Shown: in pieces, positions 49,961 through 59,010 of the stretch
How the letters are laid out: each line of letters opens with the position of its first letter
Numbering within the stretch: the stretch's first letter is position 1
From: Bradyrhizobium jicamae
GTDB lineage: Bacteria > Pseudomonadota > Alphaproteobacteria > Rhizobiales > Xanthobacteraceae
DNA: 64,000 nucleotides
NCBI RefSeq assembly: GCF_018130215.1
Contig: NZ_JAFCKQ010000002.1
Coordinates: forward strand, 558,001-622,000
Reading direction: 5' to 3'
Notes under the pieces: model-generated
Database searches by the model: none
What the model was told of the DNA's origin: nothing
Seen by the model: only the letters and a program-made list of their open reading frames with translations
Program-made: the position numbers and the translations under genes

Positions 49961-50102
49961 TGCGGCATCGGGCTGCGCAGGCCGCATTGACCGGCGACTG
50001 ATTTGGGCTGTACGCGGCAACTCGATTCCGGCTACCACGTGCTCCGCATGAGGTAGCCTGAAACACGCGGCATCTCGCTCAGCACGGACCAGTCATCAGA
50101 GA

Positions 50103-50702
50103 ATGCCGGTGCCCACAATCTACTATATCCGCCACGGCGAGACGTCGTGGAACGCCGAAGCCAGGCTGCAAGGCGTACAGGACATCGCGCTGAACGAGCG
50201 GGGCCGCGCGCAGGCGGCGCATGCCGGCCGGATCCTCGCCGGTCTCCTGGTGCGCGACGGCCGTGAGGCGGCCGCGCTGCCGTTTGTCGCAAGCCCGCTC
50301 ACCCGCGCCCGCGCGACCATGGAGCTGGTGCGCGCCGAGCTTGGCCTTGCGCCCGGCAACTATGCGCGCGACGACCGGCTGCGCGAGATCGGCTACGGCG
50401 CCTGGGAGGGCTCGACGCTGGACGAGGCGCAGGCCGCTGATCCCACGATCTATGCGCGGCGCCAGGCCGAAAAATGGACGGTGGCGGCGCCCGGCGGCGA
50501 GAGCTATGTCGATGTGCAGAGGCGGATGACCGACTGGTACCATTCGGTGACCTCGGACACCGTCGTGGTCGCCCATGGCGGCACGGCACGGGCGCTGATG
50601 GTGGCGCTCGGTTTCGAGACCCCGGCGAGCGCTGCGGACCTCTATATCGAGCAGGGCGCCGTGTATGTGTTCCGGGATGGGGAGTTGCGGAAGTATAGTT
50701 AA
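50103..50702 (+). CDS. Histidine phosphatase family protein (phosphoglycerate mutase-like)
   Basis: A 199-residue branch-1 histidine phosphatase. The RHG motif is at residues 10-12 (YIRHGETSWN) with phospho-acceptor His11; other marks are ASPLTRARATMELV, REIGYGAWEG with the general acid Glu, and VVVAHGGTARALM with the second His. Cofactor-dependent mutase activity is unlikely from length and context, and phosphatase activity on a small metabolite is more likely. A dispersed repeat separates it from aroC. Confidence 0.92.
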   Translation: MPVPTIYYIRHGETSWNAEARLQGVQDIALNERGRAQAAHAGRILAGLLVRDGREAAALPFVASPLTRARATMELVRAELGLAPGNYARDDRLREIGYGAWEGSTLDEAQAADPTIYARRQAEKWTVAAPGGESYVDVQRRMTDWYHSVTSDTVVVAHGGTARALMVALGFETPASAADLYIEQGAVYVFRDGELRKYS

Positions 50703-50710
50703 CTTCCTCC

Positions 50711-50812
50711 GTCATCCCGGGGCGGTCCGCAGGACCGAACCTCAGGGACGCAACCCCGCTCCGGGGAATCTCGAGGTCCCGGTTTCGATGCCTTGCATCG
50801 GCGCGGAATGAC
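50711..50812. repeat. Dispersed composite palindromic repeat
   Basis: Begins GTCATCCCGGGGCG and ends GCGCGGAATGAC, with internal hairpins GGTCC GCA GGACC (50724-50736) and CGATGC CTT GCATCG (50786-50800) and a central GGGGAATCTCGAGGTCCC core. This pattern is typical of the long rhizobial intergenic repeats. It fills most of the 198-nt gap between the phosphatase gene and aroC. Confidence 0.72.
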
Positions 50813-50900
50813 GAAGCGGCTGTTTGACCGCCGGGCTCCCGCGCGTTACGTGCTATGTTGACATTCAGCATGGACGTTAACTTCCAGCAGGCAGCATCTC

Positions 50901-51989
50901 GTGTCCTTCAACACCTTCGGCCACATGTTCCGCGTCACGACCTTCGGCGAAAGCCACGGGGTTGCGATCGGCTGCGTGGTCGATGGCTGCCCGCCGCTGA
51001 TTCCGCTCAACGTGGAGGAGATCCAGCACGATCTCGATCGCCGCCGTCCCGGCCAGTCGCGTTTCACCACCCAGCGCCAGGAGCCGGATGCGGTGAAGAT
51101 CCTGTCCGGCGTGATGGCGCATCCGGAGACCGGCGTGCAGGTGACGACGGGCACGCCGATCGCGCTGCTGATCGAGAACACCGACCAGCGCTCCAAGGAC
51201 TATTCCGAGATCAAGGACAAGTTTCGTCCGGGCCATGCCGACTTCACCTATGAGGCGAAGTACGGCCTGCGCGACTATCGCGGCGGCGGCCGCTCCTCGG
51301 CGCGCGAGACTGCGACCCGCGTCGCGGCCGGCGCGATCGCGCGAAAGATCCTGCCCGGCGTGAAGGTGCGCGGCGCGCTGGTGCAGATGGGCCCGCACAG
51401 GATCGACCGCGAGAAGTGGGACTGGGAGGAGATCGCGAACAACCCGTTCTTCTGCCCCGACAAGGACAAGGCGGCGTTCTTCGAAAGCTATCTCGACGGC
51501 ATCAGGAAGAGCGGCTCCTCGATCGGCGCGGTCATCGAGGTCACGGCCGAGGGCGTCCCCCCCGGGCTCGGCGCACCGATCTATGCCAAGCTCGACAGCG
51601 ATCTGGCGTCCGCGATGATGAGCATCAATGCGGTGAAGGGCGTCGAGATCGGTGCAGGATTCGGCGCCGCCGAACTCTCGGGCGAGGAGAACGCCGACGA
51701 GATGCGGACCGGCAATGACGGAGCGCGCTTCCTCTCCAACCATGCCGGCGGAATCCTCGGCGGCATCTCGACCGGCCAGCCGGTCGTGGTGCGCTTCGCG
51801 GTCAAGCCGACGTCCTCGATCCTGACCCCGCGCAAGACCGTCGATCGCAAGGGCGCCGACACCGACATCCTGACCAAGGGCCGACATGACCCATGCGTCG
51901 GCATCCGCGCGGTTCCGGTCGGCGAGGCGATGATGGCCTGCGTGCTGGCCGATCATTTTCTGCGCGATCGCGGGCAGATCGGTCGCTGA
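50901..51989 (+). CDS. aroC: Chorismate synthase
   Basis: A 362-residue enzyme that converts EPSP to chorismate with reduced FMN, the last shared step of aromatic amino acid synthesis. Signatures: [70 protein letters not shown] and the C-terminal [20 protein letters not shown]. Start GTG50901 gives SFNTFGHMF, the usual N-terminus. Length is typical. Confidence 0.97.
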   Translation: MSFNTFGHMFRVTTFGESHGVAIGCVVDGCPPLIPLNVEEIQHDLDRRRPGQSRFTTQRQEPDAVKILSGVMAHPETGVQVTTGTPIALLIENTDQRSKDYSEIKDKFRPGHADFTYEAKYGLRDYRGGGRSSARETATRVAAGAIARKILPGVKVRGALVQMGPHRIDREKWDWEEIANNPFFCPDKDKAAFFESYLDGIRKSGSSIGAVIEVTAEGVPPGLGAPIYAKLDSDLASAMMSINAVKGVEIGAGFGAAELSGEENADEMRTGNDGARFLSNHAGGILGGISTGQPVVVRFAVKPTSSILTPRKTVDRKGADTDILTKGRHDPCVGIRAVPVGEAMMACVLADHFLRDRGQIGR

Positions 51990-52039
51990 TCGCCTATATA
52001 GTGGCAGCTGCCAGATCGGACGCTCGCCAGGGGACTGCC

Positions 52040-53230
52040 ATGAACGCGTCGGAGCTACAGGACATCATCGCCTGGATGATCGACGGCGCGCGCTCGGCGC
52101 CGACGCCCCCGCAGATGATGGCGGAGTGCAGCGAACGTCTGGTCCGTGCCGGCCTTCCGATATGGCGTGTCGGCGTCTTCGTCCGAACGCTGCATCCCGA
52201 GATCTACGGCCGCAGTTTCTTCTGGACGCATGGTGGCAGGGTCGAGACCGGCACCGTCGATCACAAGATCCTGGATTCGCCGGAGTTTGCCGTCAGCCCG
52301 CTCGCGCCCGTGTTCCGGCAGGGCGTCGAGGTGAGGGCGCGGTTCGATGATCCGGCGAGCGCGCGCTTTCCGATCGTCGAGGATTTGCGCGCGGAAGGCG
52401 CCACCGACTATGTCGCCGTGCCACTGATCAATACCGACGGCTTCGTCAATGCGTCGACCTGGACCACCAGGCAGCCGGGCGGCTTCACCGAGGAGCAATT
52501 GAGCGCGATCCGGTCGATCGCCGTTCCATTGGCGCGCTATATCGAGATCGTCACCCTGCGCCGCACCGCATCGCTCCTGCTCGACACCTATGTCGGCAAC
52601 CGCGCCGGCGAGAAGATTCTCGGCGGCCAGATCAGGCGCGGCCATGCCGATACGATGGATGCGGCGATCTGGCTGTCCGACCTGCGTGGCTTCACCGCAT
52701 TGTCGGATCGCTTGCCGGCCGAGACGGTGGTCGAGATCCTCAACCTTTACTTCGACTGCCAGGTGTCCGCGATCCGCGCCAATGGCGGCGAGGTGCTGAA
52801 GTTCATGGGGGACGGCCTGCTTGCGGTGTTTCCGGTCGACGACTATGTCGGCGACGAGGCAGAGGTGTGCTCCCGCGTGCTGGAGGCGGCGCGCGAATCC
52901 CGCGCCGGCGTCAAGGCGCTGCAATTTCCCAATGGCGATGATGTCGAGCGCTTCCGCTTCGGCGTCGCGCTGCATCTCGGGCGCGTGCTCTACGGCAATA
53001 TCGGCGGCGGCGACCGGCTGGACTTCACCTGCATCGGTCCTGCGGTCAATCTCGCCGCCCGGCTGGAGAAGATCGCGAGCCGGCTCGGCCGCACCGTCGT
53101 CGCGTCGGAACGCTTCGCCGGCATCTGCGATGGTGGCTGGAGCGATCTCGGCGAATTTCCGGTCGCCGGCTTCTCCAGGGCAGCGCGGGTCTATGGCTTG
53201 CATGACGAGATATCAGCCGCGGCGAACTGA
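52040..53230 (+). CDS. Class III adenylate cyclase with N-terminal regulatory domain
   Basis: A 396-residue protein. The C-terminal cyclase domain (about 200-390) has both metal-binding Asp residues, Asp214 (SDLRGFT) and Asp258 (KFMGDG), a substrate Lys at 254, and the transition-state Asn/Arg in GPAVNLAARLEKI; DFTCIGP carries the adenine-specifying Asp. The N-terminal 190 residues look GAF-like (RVGVFVRTLHPEIYGR, DYVAVPLI, EEQLSAIRSIAVPLARYIE), as in many rhizobial cyclases. No membrane segment is visible. ATG52040 has AGGGG upstream. It makes cAMP in response to an unknown cytosolic signal. Confidence 0.9.
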   Translation: MNASELQDIIAWMIDGARSAPTPPQMMAECSERLVRAGLPIWRVGVFVRTLHPEIYGRSFFWTHGGRVETGTVDHKILDSPEFAVSPLAPVFRQGVEVRARFDDPASARFPIVEDLRAEGATDYVAVPLINTDGFVNASTWTTRQPGGFTEEQLSAIRSIAVPLARYIEIVTLRRTASLLLDTYVGNRAGEKILGGQIRRGHADTMDAAIWLSDLRGFTALSDRLPAETVVEILNLYFDCQVSAIRANGGEVLKFMGDGLLAVFPVDDYVGDEAEVCSRVLEAARESRAGVKALQFPNGDDVERFRFGVALHLGRVLYGNIGGGDRLDFTCIGPAVNLAARLEKIASRLGRTVVASERFAGICDGGWSDLGEFPVAGFSRAARVYGLHDEISAAAN

Positions 53231-53245
53231 CCAGAGGCAGTGCAA

Positions 53246-54124
53246 GTGCCAGACATCGCCGCCCAGCGCCGCACTGGTATTGCGCTGATCGTCGCGGCGG
53301 CGGTGGCATGGAGCACGGCGCCGTTCTTTACCCGCCTGCTTCACTTCGACTCCTGGACCATCCTGTTCTGGCGCGGCCTGTTCGGCGGCGGTGCGATCGC
53401 GCTGTTCCTGACCGCGACCCAGGGCGGTCGCGGCTTGCGCGATCTCATCGCGATGCGCCCGAGCGGCTGGCTGGTGGCGGTGTTGTCCACGATCGGGATG
53501 GTGACGTTCATTCCGGCGTTGCAGCTCACCAGCGTCGCCAATGTCGCTATCATCGTCGCGGTGCAGCCATTCGCCGCGGCTGCGATCGCCTGGATCTGGC
53601 TGCGCGAGAAGGCGTTGCCGAGAACGCTGGCGGCGAGCGTCGTCGCATTCGCCGGCGTTGTCGTCACCGTCAGCGGTGCCGTCGCCGACACCGATTATCG
53701 GGGCATCGGTCTCGCCTGCGTGATGATGCTGGCGCTGTCGGTGATGACGGTCGCGATCCGCAGGCACAGGGCTAGTTCGATGGTCGCGGCCGCTTCGTTG
53801 TCGAATTTCCTCGGCAGCCTGGTCAGCCTTCCCTTCGCGGATGGCATCGGTTCGGTGACGACAGCCGACATCGGCGTGCTCGCGATGTTCGGGTTTTGCC
53901 AGGTTGGACTGGGCCTCACACTGTTCACGCTGGGCTCGCGGCTGTTGCCGTCAGGCCAGGCGTCCCTGATCGCCACGCTCGAGACGCCGTTGATGCCGTT
54001 CTGGGTGTGGCTGGCGTTTGCCGAGGTGCCGTCGCTGCGCGCGCTGATCGGCGGCGCGCTGGTGATGGGCGCCGTGGTCGCCGACATCGCGGCAGAGCGG
54101 CGCGCGCATCCGGCGGAACGGTAA
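53246..54124 (+). CDS. EamA/DMT-superfamily transporter
   Basis: A 292-residue inner-membrane protein with ten predicted membrane helices in two EamA repeats. AAAVAWSTAPFFTRLLHFDSWTILFWRGLFGGG and FIPALQLTSVANVAIIVAVQPF mark the first half, and LETPLMPFWVWLAFAEVPS with LIGGALVMGAVVADI the second. GTG53246 is favoured since AGAGG lies 8 nt upstream; GTG53240 is too close to it. Probable exporter of amino acids or metabolites; substrate unknown. It converges on clpS. Confidence 0.9.
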   Translation: MPDIAAQRRTGIALIVAAAVAWSTAPFFTRLLHFDSWTILFWRGLFGGGAIALFLTATQGGRGLRDLIAMRPSGWLVAVLSTIGMVTFIPALQLTSVANVAIIVAVQPFAAAAIAWIWLREKALPRTLAASVVAFAGVVVTVSGAVADTDYRGIGLACVMMLALSVMTVAIRRHRASSMVAAASLSNFLGSLVSLPFADGIGSVTTADIGVLAMFGFCQVGLGLTLFTLGSRLLPSGQASLIATLETPLMPFWVWLAFAEVPSLRALIGGALVMGAVVADIAAERRAHPAER

Positions 54125-54127
54125 GCG

Positions 54128-54433
54128 CTATTCTTCCGGCTCGGTGGTGAACAGCAGCGGATAGCCCTTGGCGCGGCCGGCATCGGTCGCGCGCGTCGCC
54201 TTCGTCTCGGCGATGTCCCGGGTGAAGACGGCGACCACGCAGACGCCACGCTGATGCGCGGTCAGCATCACCTTGTAGGCCTGGTCGTCGGTCATGCGGA
54301 ATTCGCCCTTGAGCACGGTGACGACGAACTCGCGCGGCGTATAGTCGTCGTTGATCAGGATCACCTTGTGCAGGCGCGGTCGCTCGACCTTGGTCTTGAC
54401 CCGCGTTTTCGGCTTGACGACGGTATCGGGCAT
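54128..54433 (-). CDS. clpS: ATP-dependent Clp protease adaptor ClpS
   Basis: A 101-residue adaptor that delivers N-degron proteins to ClpAP. The core is classical: KVILINDDYTPREFVVTVLKG, MLTAHQRGVCVVAVFTRDIAE and KGYPLLFTTEPEE. The basic N-terminal tail is unstructured-looking (KPKTRVKTKVERPRLH), as needed for ClpA control. No clpA gene is beside it within the window; the neighbour upstream is a divergent DUF1194 gene. Confidence 0.95.
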   Translation of the reverse strand: MPDTVVKPKTRVKTKVERPRLHKVILINDDYTPREFVVTVLKGEFRMTDDQAYKVMLTAHQRGVCVVAVFTRDIAETKATRATDAGRAKGYPLLFTTEPEE

Positions 54434-54662
54434 CGTCCCGCTGCTCCTTCACGGTTGTGTCTGAAGATTACCGCGTTCCGGCCATCGTTGGAACCGGCTG
54501 ATTTGCACGGGCTCGTTGCGGTGGCGGCGCAGCGCGCAACGCGAGTGTCGCCCGGAACGGGGCGAGCCGCGCTTAAACTGAATGTGAAGAGCAGATGCTG
54601 TTCGCACTTTTCGCCGCCCAATTTGCGTGTCACCATGACATTCACACGACGGGAGGGCCGCG

Positions 54663-55514
54663 ATGCGCTGGTATGTCTCGATCGGAGCGGTGCTTGTCGC
54701 GGGCATGCTGGCCGGCGGCGATGTGGCGGCTTTGGCCGCGCCGGCTTCGGGGCAGCAGTCCGGTGGAGAGATGGCCGAAAAGGAGTCCACCCCGAGCGTC
54801 GATGTCGAATTGATCATCGCAGTCGACGTCTCCTATTCGATGGACATGGACGAACTCGCGGTGCAGCGCGAGGGCTATGCCCAGGCGATCGTCTCCAAGG
54901 AGTTCCTGCAGGCGCTGAAGGCCGGGCCGAACGGCAAGATCTCGGTGACCTATTTCGAATGGGCGGCATCCTCCGACCAGAAGATGATCATTCCCTGGCG
55001 GGTGATCGACGGACCGGAATCCGCTGATGCCGTCTCCGCCGAGATCATGAAGACGCCCGTGCGCCGCGCCTCGCGCACCTCGATCTCGGGCGCGATTTAC
55101 TATGCCATTCCCCTGTTCGACGAGAACCCGCATCGCGGCCTGCGGCGGGTGATCGATATTTCCGGCGACGGCCCAAACAACAACGGAACACCGATCACGC
55201 CGGCGCGCGATGCGGCGCTGGAGAAGGGCATCGTCATCAACGGCCTGCCGATCATGGTCAAGGAGCCGTCCTACTCGACGATGGATATCGAAAATCTCGA
55301 CTGGTACTACGAGGACTGCGTGATTGGCGGTCCCGGCTCCTTCGTGGTGGCGATCAAGGACCGCGAGAAGTTCAAGGAAGCGATCCGCACCAAGCTCCTG
55401 CTCGAGGTCGCCGGCCGCACGCCGGAGCACCCCGTGATACGCGTCGCCGACAAGGAACCGCGCGTCAGCTGCACGATCGGCGAGAAGATCTGGCAGGACC
55501 GCTGGGGGCGGTGA
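54663..55514 (+). CDS. DUF1194 / von Willebrand A-like exported protein
   Basis: A 283-residue protein. A signal peptide (RWYVSIGAVLVAGMLAGG..ALAAP) is followed by a VWA-like domain with an intact MIDAS start DVSYS (residues 55-59) and later ISGAIYYAIPLF and RRVIDISGDGPNNNGTPITPARD. DUF1194 proteins are periplasmic or exported, with unknown role and probably metal-dependent protein interactions. It stands alone: divergent from clpS upstream and convergent with the nucleotidyltransferase gene downstream. Confidence 0.88.
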   Translation: MRWYVSIGAVLVAGMLAGGDVAALAAPASGQQSGGEMAEKESTPSVDVELIIAVDVSYSMDMDELAVQREGYAQAIVSKEFLQALKAGPNGKISVTYFEWAASSDQKMIIPWRVIDGPESADAVSAEIMKTPVRRASRTSISGAIYYAIPLFDENPHRGLRRVIDISGDGPNNNGTPITPARDAALEKGIVINGLPIMVKEPSYSTMDIENLDWYYEDCVIGGPGSFVVAIKDREKFKEAIRTKLLLEVAGRTPEHPVIRVADKEPRVSCTIGEKIWQDRWGR

Positions 55515-55519
55515 GCGCA

Positions 55520-55556
55520 CGTAGGGTGGGTTACGCTCAGCTACCCGCCCAAGAAA
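55520..55556. repeat. Fragment of a dispersed rhizobial repeat
   Basis: GTAGGGTGGGTTACGCTCAG followed by CTACCCGCCC: the GTAGGGTGGGTTACGC start is a common rhizobial palindromic repeat boundary and GGGTGGG/CCCGCCC partly pair. It lies between and slightly into the end of the convergent nucleotidyltransferase gene. Truncated; low certainty. Confidence 0.35.
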
Positions 55557-56373
55557 TTCCGCGAAGGTCCAGTTCGAGCGTGCGGAGCAATTGCAAGGCG
55601 CCCGCGTGCCGATCGGATCCGATCAGTCGCCAGATATCCGCAACGCGCCCGGTCAGATCGTGAACCGTCGCCGGCAACACCGCGGCCGCAGCGAGCGCGC
55701 CCTTCTCGTTGATGAGATACTGCCCGTTAAGCGCAAACAGCACCTGGCCCACGCAGGCCAGTGCGCGATAGGCGCAGCCTGCGATATGCGTGGCATCGCC
55801 ACGCTGCAGCGCGAGCTCCGCATTCTCGATGCCGAACAGGATTTCCCACTGGAAGCGCCGGATGATGGCCTCGCGCAGCGCGCGTGGATAGGGCACGGTT
55901 GTGGCCTTCAACGCCGCGATGGCTCCGTCGGGATCATGCAGCGGCTGACAGAGCGCGACCTCGCCCACCCAGATTGCCGAGCAGAACCCGTGCGGATGGC
56001 CCGGCTGATAGTGCATGGTGATCTCGCCCTTGCGGCACGCCTCGATCGTCGCAGCGACCTTGTCGATGCTCCGGTAGAGCAGGTCGACCTTGCGGCTGTC
56101 GATCCCGAGCCACGCACCGCCGACGATCCACGGTCCCCACTCGCCGACAGGTGTCACGTGGACGGCGCCGGGTTCGTCAACGAGGCCAGTGACCGCCTTG
56201 CGCAACCGATCGGTGTCGAGAGCGGCCGCCTCCGCGTAATAGAGGCCGATGTCGTAATCGGAGGCGGCGTGCGCCGTTCCGCGCGCCCGCGAGCCGCCGA
56301 GCACGATGGCGGCGACGCCGGGGATGTCGGCGAGCACGGGAATGATGCGCGCAAGCAGCGGATCTTCGGACAT
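55537..56373 (-). CDS. Nucleotidyltransferase-domain protein
   Basis: A 278-residue protein with an N-terminal pol-beta-type nucleotidyltransferase fold: GGSRARGTAHAASDYDIGLYY (residues 26-46) gives the GS and DxD metal motif. The C-terminal helical region (RRFQWEILFGIENAELALQRG, IAGCAYRALACVGQVLFALNGQYL) resembles HEPN-like substrate domains of kanamycin-type or DUF4037 nucleotidyltransferases. Target unknown; aminoglycoside or small-molecule modification is possible. ATG56373 is used, with no strong ribosome binding site. It ends a run of minus-strand genes behind the rRNA methyltransferase, 48 nt away. Confidence 0.8.
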   Translation of the reverse strand: MSEDPLLARIIPVLADIPGVAAIVLGGSRARGTAHAASDYDIGLYYAEAAALDTDRLRKAVTGLVDEPGAVHVTPVGEWGPWIVGGAWLGIDSRKVDLLYRSIDKVAATIEACRKGEITMHYQPGHPHGFCSAIWVGEVALCQPLHDPDGAIAALKATTVPYPRALREAIIRRFQWEILFGIENAELALQRGDATHIAGCAYRALACVGQVLFALNGQYLINEKGALAAAAVLPATVHDLTGRVADIWRLIGSDRHAGALQLLRTLELDLRGISWAGS

Positions 56374-56421
56374 GGCGCGACTATAGCGAGGCAACCACGC
56401 TGCGATAGCCGTCCTGTCGCG

Positions 56422-57660
56422 TCAGCGCGCGAACCGTGCCACCAGCTCGACATGTGGGGTGTGGCGGAACTGGTCGACCGGGGTGACGCCCTCGATCTTG
56501 TAGCCGCCGTCGATCAGGATCCTTGCATCGCGCGCGAAGGTCGCGACGTTGCAGGAGACCGCGACGACCACAGGCACCTTGCTGGCGGCGAGCTGCGTCG
56601 CGACCGCCTGCGCGCCCTGGCGTGGCGGGTCGAACACCACGGCGTCGAAGTCGCGCAACTCCTGCGGCACCAGCGGGCGGCGGAACAGGTCGCGCGCCTC
56701 GGCCTTGACCGGCTTCAGCCCTTTCGTCGCCGTCACCGCCTTCTGCAGCGAGGCCGCCGCAGCCGCGTCGCTGTCGAATGCGGCGACGCGCGCACGCGCG
56801 GCAAGGCGCAGCGCGAACGGGCCGACGCCGCAGAACAGGTCGGCGATGTGCCTTGCGCGCCTGGTGTGCTCCTGCACCAGCGTGGCCAGCGCCTCTTCGC
56901 CGGCCGCCGTCGCCTGCAGGAACGAGCCGGGCGGCAGCGCGACCTGGGCGCTGCCCATCGTCACGACGGGCGTGTTGCGCATCAGCACCAGCTCGCCATG
57001 GCGGGTCAGCCGCGCCAGCCGTTGCTTTTCAGCGACCTGCGACAGCACGCCGATCGTCGCCGTCGCGACGGGGCCGGAACCGCGCACGTCGATATCGAGG
57101 CCGTTGGCGGTGGCGGTGATCTGGATGTCGAGCGGCTTGTCGGCCGGCTTCAACACCTCGGCGATCGCGCGTGCGGCGTCGAGCGCGCCGCGCAAGGCCG
57201 GATCGAGGATCGGGCAATCCGCGATCGCGACGATGGCGTGGCTGCCGGCGCCGGCAAAGCCGGTGCGCAATTCGCCGTCGGCGCCGCGGCGGGCGTGGAC
57301 GGTGACGCGGCGGCGGCCGGCGCCATGGGCGTCGACGATGTCGGCGACCGCGCTCTCGATGCCGGCCTGCGCCAGCGTGTCGACCACGATCCGCCGCTTC
57401 CAGGCGCGATAGGCATCCATCCGCCAGTGCTGGATCGCGCAGCCGCCGCATCGTCCGAAATATTCGCAGAACGGCGCGATCCGCTCCGGGCTCGGCTCGG
57501 TGATGCGCAGAAGATGCGGCCGTTCCGGATCGCCGGTCGCCCGATCGACCTCGATCCTCTCGGCGGGCAGCGTGTACGGCACATAGGCCGCGCGACCGCC
57601 TTCGAGCGCGACGCCGTCGCCGCGGTGGCCGACATGGTCGATGGTGAGCAACTCAGCCAC
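56422..57660 (-). CDS. Class I SAM-dependent RNA methyltransferase (RlmD/TrmA-like)
   Basis: A 412-residue enzyme of the uracil-C5 methyltransferase family. An N-terminal TRAM-like domain ([23 protein letters not shown]) is followed by Cys residues for an iron-sulfur cluster ([16 protein letters not shown]), the SAM-binding [24 protein letters not shown] and the catalytic Cys in [13 protein letters not shown]. The GTG57660 start overlaps the tlyA stop by 8 nt, so translation is coupled. The likely target is U1939 (RlmD) or a similar site of 23S rRNA; which one is not decidable here. Confidence 0.9.
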   Translation of the reverse strand: MAELLTIDHVGHRGDGVALEGGRAAYVPYTLPAERIEVDRATGDPERPHLLRITEPSPERIAPFCEYFGRCGGCAIQHWRMDAYRAWKRRIVVDTLAQAGIESAVADIVDAHGAGRRRVTVHARRGADGELRTGFAGAGSHAIVAIADCPILDPALRGALDAARAIAEVLKPADKPLDIQITATANGLDIDVRGSGPVATATIGVLSQVAEKQRLARLTRHGELVLMRNTPVVTMGSAQVALPPGSFLQATAAGEEALATLVQEHTRRARHIADLFCGVGPFALRLAARARVAAFDSDAAAAASLQKAVTATKGLKPVKAEARDLFRRPLVPQELRDFDAVVFDPPRQGAQAVATQLAASKVPVVVAVSCNVATFARDARILIDGGYKIEGVTPVDQFRHTPHVELVARFAR

Positions 57661-58408
57661 GGCGCGCGCCGAGGAAGAACTCGATATTGCCGTCGCCGCC
57701 TGATATCGAGGACGGGAACACCTGGATGCCGGTGCAGCCGAGCGAGGCGGCAAACGCCGCGATGTCGTCGCAGATTTCCTGATGCACCATCGCGTTGCGG
57801 ATGATGCCGCGCTTGGAGTGCTTCCGCTGGGCCTCGAATTGCGGCTTGATCAGCGCGAGCAGATGCATCGGAGCGGCCGCGAGCGACAGCGCCACCGGCA
57901 GCACCAGCTTCAGCGAGATGAAGCTGACGTCGATCACGACGACGTCGGGCCGCGCCGGCAGGCGCTTGCCCTCGAAGCTCCTGATGTCGGTCTCCTCCAT
58001 CGAGACGATCTTCGGGTGCCCCTGCAGCGAGGGATGCAGCTGGCCGCGGCCGACATCGATCGAGAACACCATGCTCGCGCCATTGGCGAGCAGCACCTCG
58101 GTGAAGCCGCCGGTCGAGGCGCCGACGTCGAGGCAGACATGGTCCTCGATCTCGATCGGATAGTGCTCCAGCGCGCCGGCGAGCTTGACGCCGCCGCGCG
58201 AGACGTAGGGATGCGCGGGCTCCGCCGACAGCGCGGCATCCGGCGCGACGATCTCGGAGGCCCTGGCGACCTGCCTGCCGTCGGCAATCACGAGGCCGGC
58301 GTCGATCGCCGCGCGCGCCCGAGCCCGGCTCTCGAACAGGCCGCGTTCGACCAGCAGCACGTCGATGCGCTTGCCGGCCTGCCCCTCGCTGTTGTCGGCG
58401 CCGCTCAA
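57653..58408 (-). CDS. tlyA: TlyA family rRNA methyltransferase/hemolysin-like
   Basis: A 251-residue 2'-O-methyltransferase. An N-terminal S4 RNA-binding domain ([32 protein letters not shown]) is followed by [15 protein letters not shown], the SAM motif [16 protein letters not shown] and the [31 protein letters not shown] and LIKPQFEAQ segments. TTG58408 is inferred as start because it overlaps the upstream stop by 4 nt (TTGA), gives the full S4 domain and normal TlyA length. It is the middle gene of an overlapping trio. Confidence 0.9.
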   Translation of the reverse strand: MSGADNSEGQAGKRIDVLLVERGLFESRARARAAIDAGLVIADGRQVARASEIVAPDAALSAEPAHPYVSRGGVKLAGALEHYPIEIEDHVCLDVGASTGGFTEVLLANGASMVFSIDVGRGQLHPSLQGHPKIVSMEETDIRSFEGKRLPARPDVVVIDVSFISLKLVLPVALSLAAAPMHLLALIKPQFEAQRKHSKRGIIRNAMVHQEICDDIAAFAASLGCTGIQVFPSSISGGDGNIEFFLGARRG

Positions 58409-58974
58409 TTGAACCCCAGAGGATTGCGCGCGCGTTCGGCAGCCAGGCGGACGCAGATCTCGAAGCAGGCGAGATCGTGCCAGACGTCCTCGGGCGCGGC
58501 GCGCGGCGTCACCAGCGGCGCGCCGTGCAGCTCGAGCGCGTGGATCAGCATCAGATTGTCGGGCAAGCCAAACTCTTCCACCGTCAGCCCCTCGGCGTCG
58601 ACCAGGCGGCCGCCAGGTGCCGCCGCCACCGGATGGAGCCGCGCCACGCGATCGGCGTAGGACGCGGGGTCGTTGCAATAGGCGAGGCACAGCTTGCCGC
58701 GTCCCGCCATGAAGCCGAGCTCATAGACGGTGCCTGCGTCGGCACTGGGGCCGCGAAACGGCGTCAAATTGGCGATGATGGCGTCGGCGGACTCCATCAT
58801 CGCCTCGTTGCCCCTGAAGATCGTGCGCGAGACGCCGGCATCGGCGGGATCGATCGCATTGTCGAGCGGATAGCGCCCGGTCAGCCCATGCGCCGCGCAG
58901 ATCTCCGCCTTGCGGCGGCCGATCTCCACGGCATCCGGCAGGAACACGTCCGGACCTGCCAGATAGATGATCAT
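58405..58974 (-). CDS. Nucleoside 2-deoxyribosyltransferase family protein
   Basis: A 189-residue protein of the NDT fold. IIYLAGPDVFLPDAVEIGRRK is the N-terminal signature; the middle contains IFRGNEAMMESADAIIANLTPFRGPSADAGTVYELGFMAGRGK with the catalytic Glu expected in the AGTVYELG motif. Such enzymes transfer or hydrolyse deoxyribose from nucleosides or nucleotides; hydrolase variants are common. It lies 36 nt behind dxs and overlaps tlyA at its end. Substrate unknown. Confidence 0.88.
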   Translation of the reverse strand: MIIYLAGPDVFLPDAVEIGRRKAEICAAHGLTGRYPLDNAIDPADAGVSRTIFRGNEAMMESADAIIANLTPFRGPSADAGTVYELGFMAGRGKLCLAYCNDPASYADRVARLHPVAAAPGGRLVDAEGLTVEEFGLPDNLMLIHALELHGAPLVTPRAAPEDVWHDLACFEICVRLAAERARNPLGFN

Positions 58975-59010
58975 GGACTTTGCCGGCGCAGTTGCGCGCC
59001 GCCCGGGCAG

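Noticed and set aside
55591..57804. 737-codon plus-strand open frame across the nucleotidyltransferase and RNA methyltransferase genes
   Set aside because: Composition is Arg/Asp/His-rich without motifs, and it covers two genes on the opposite strand that have intact catalytic signatures.
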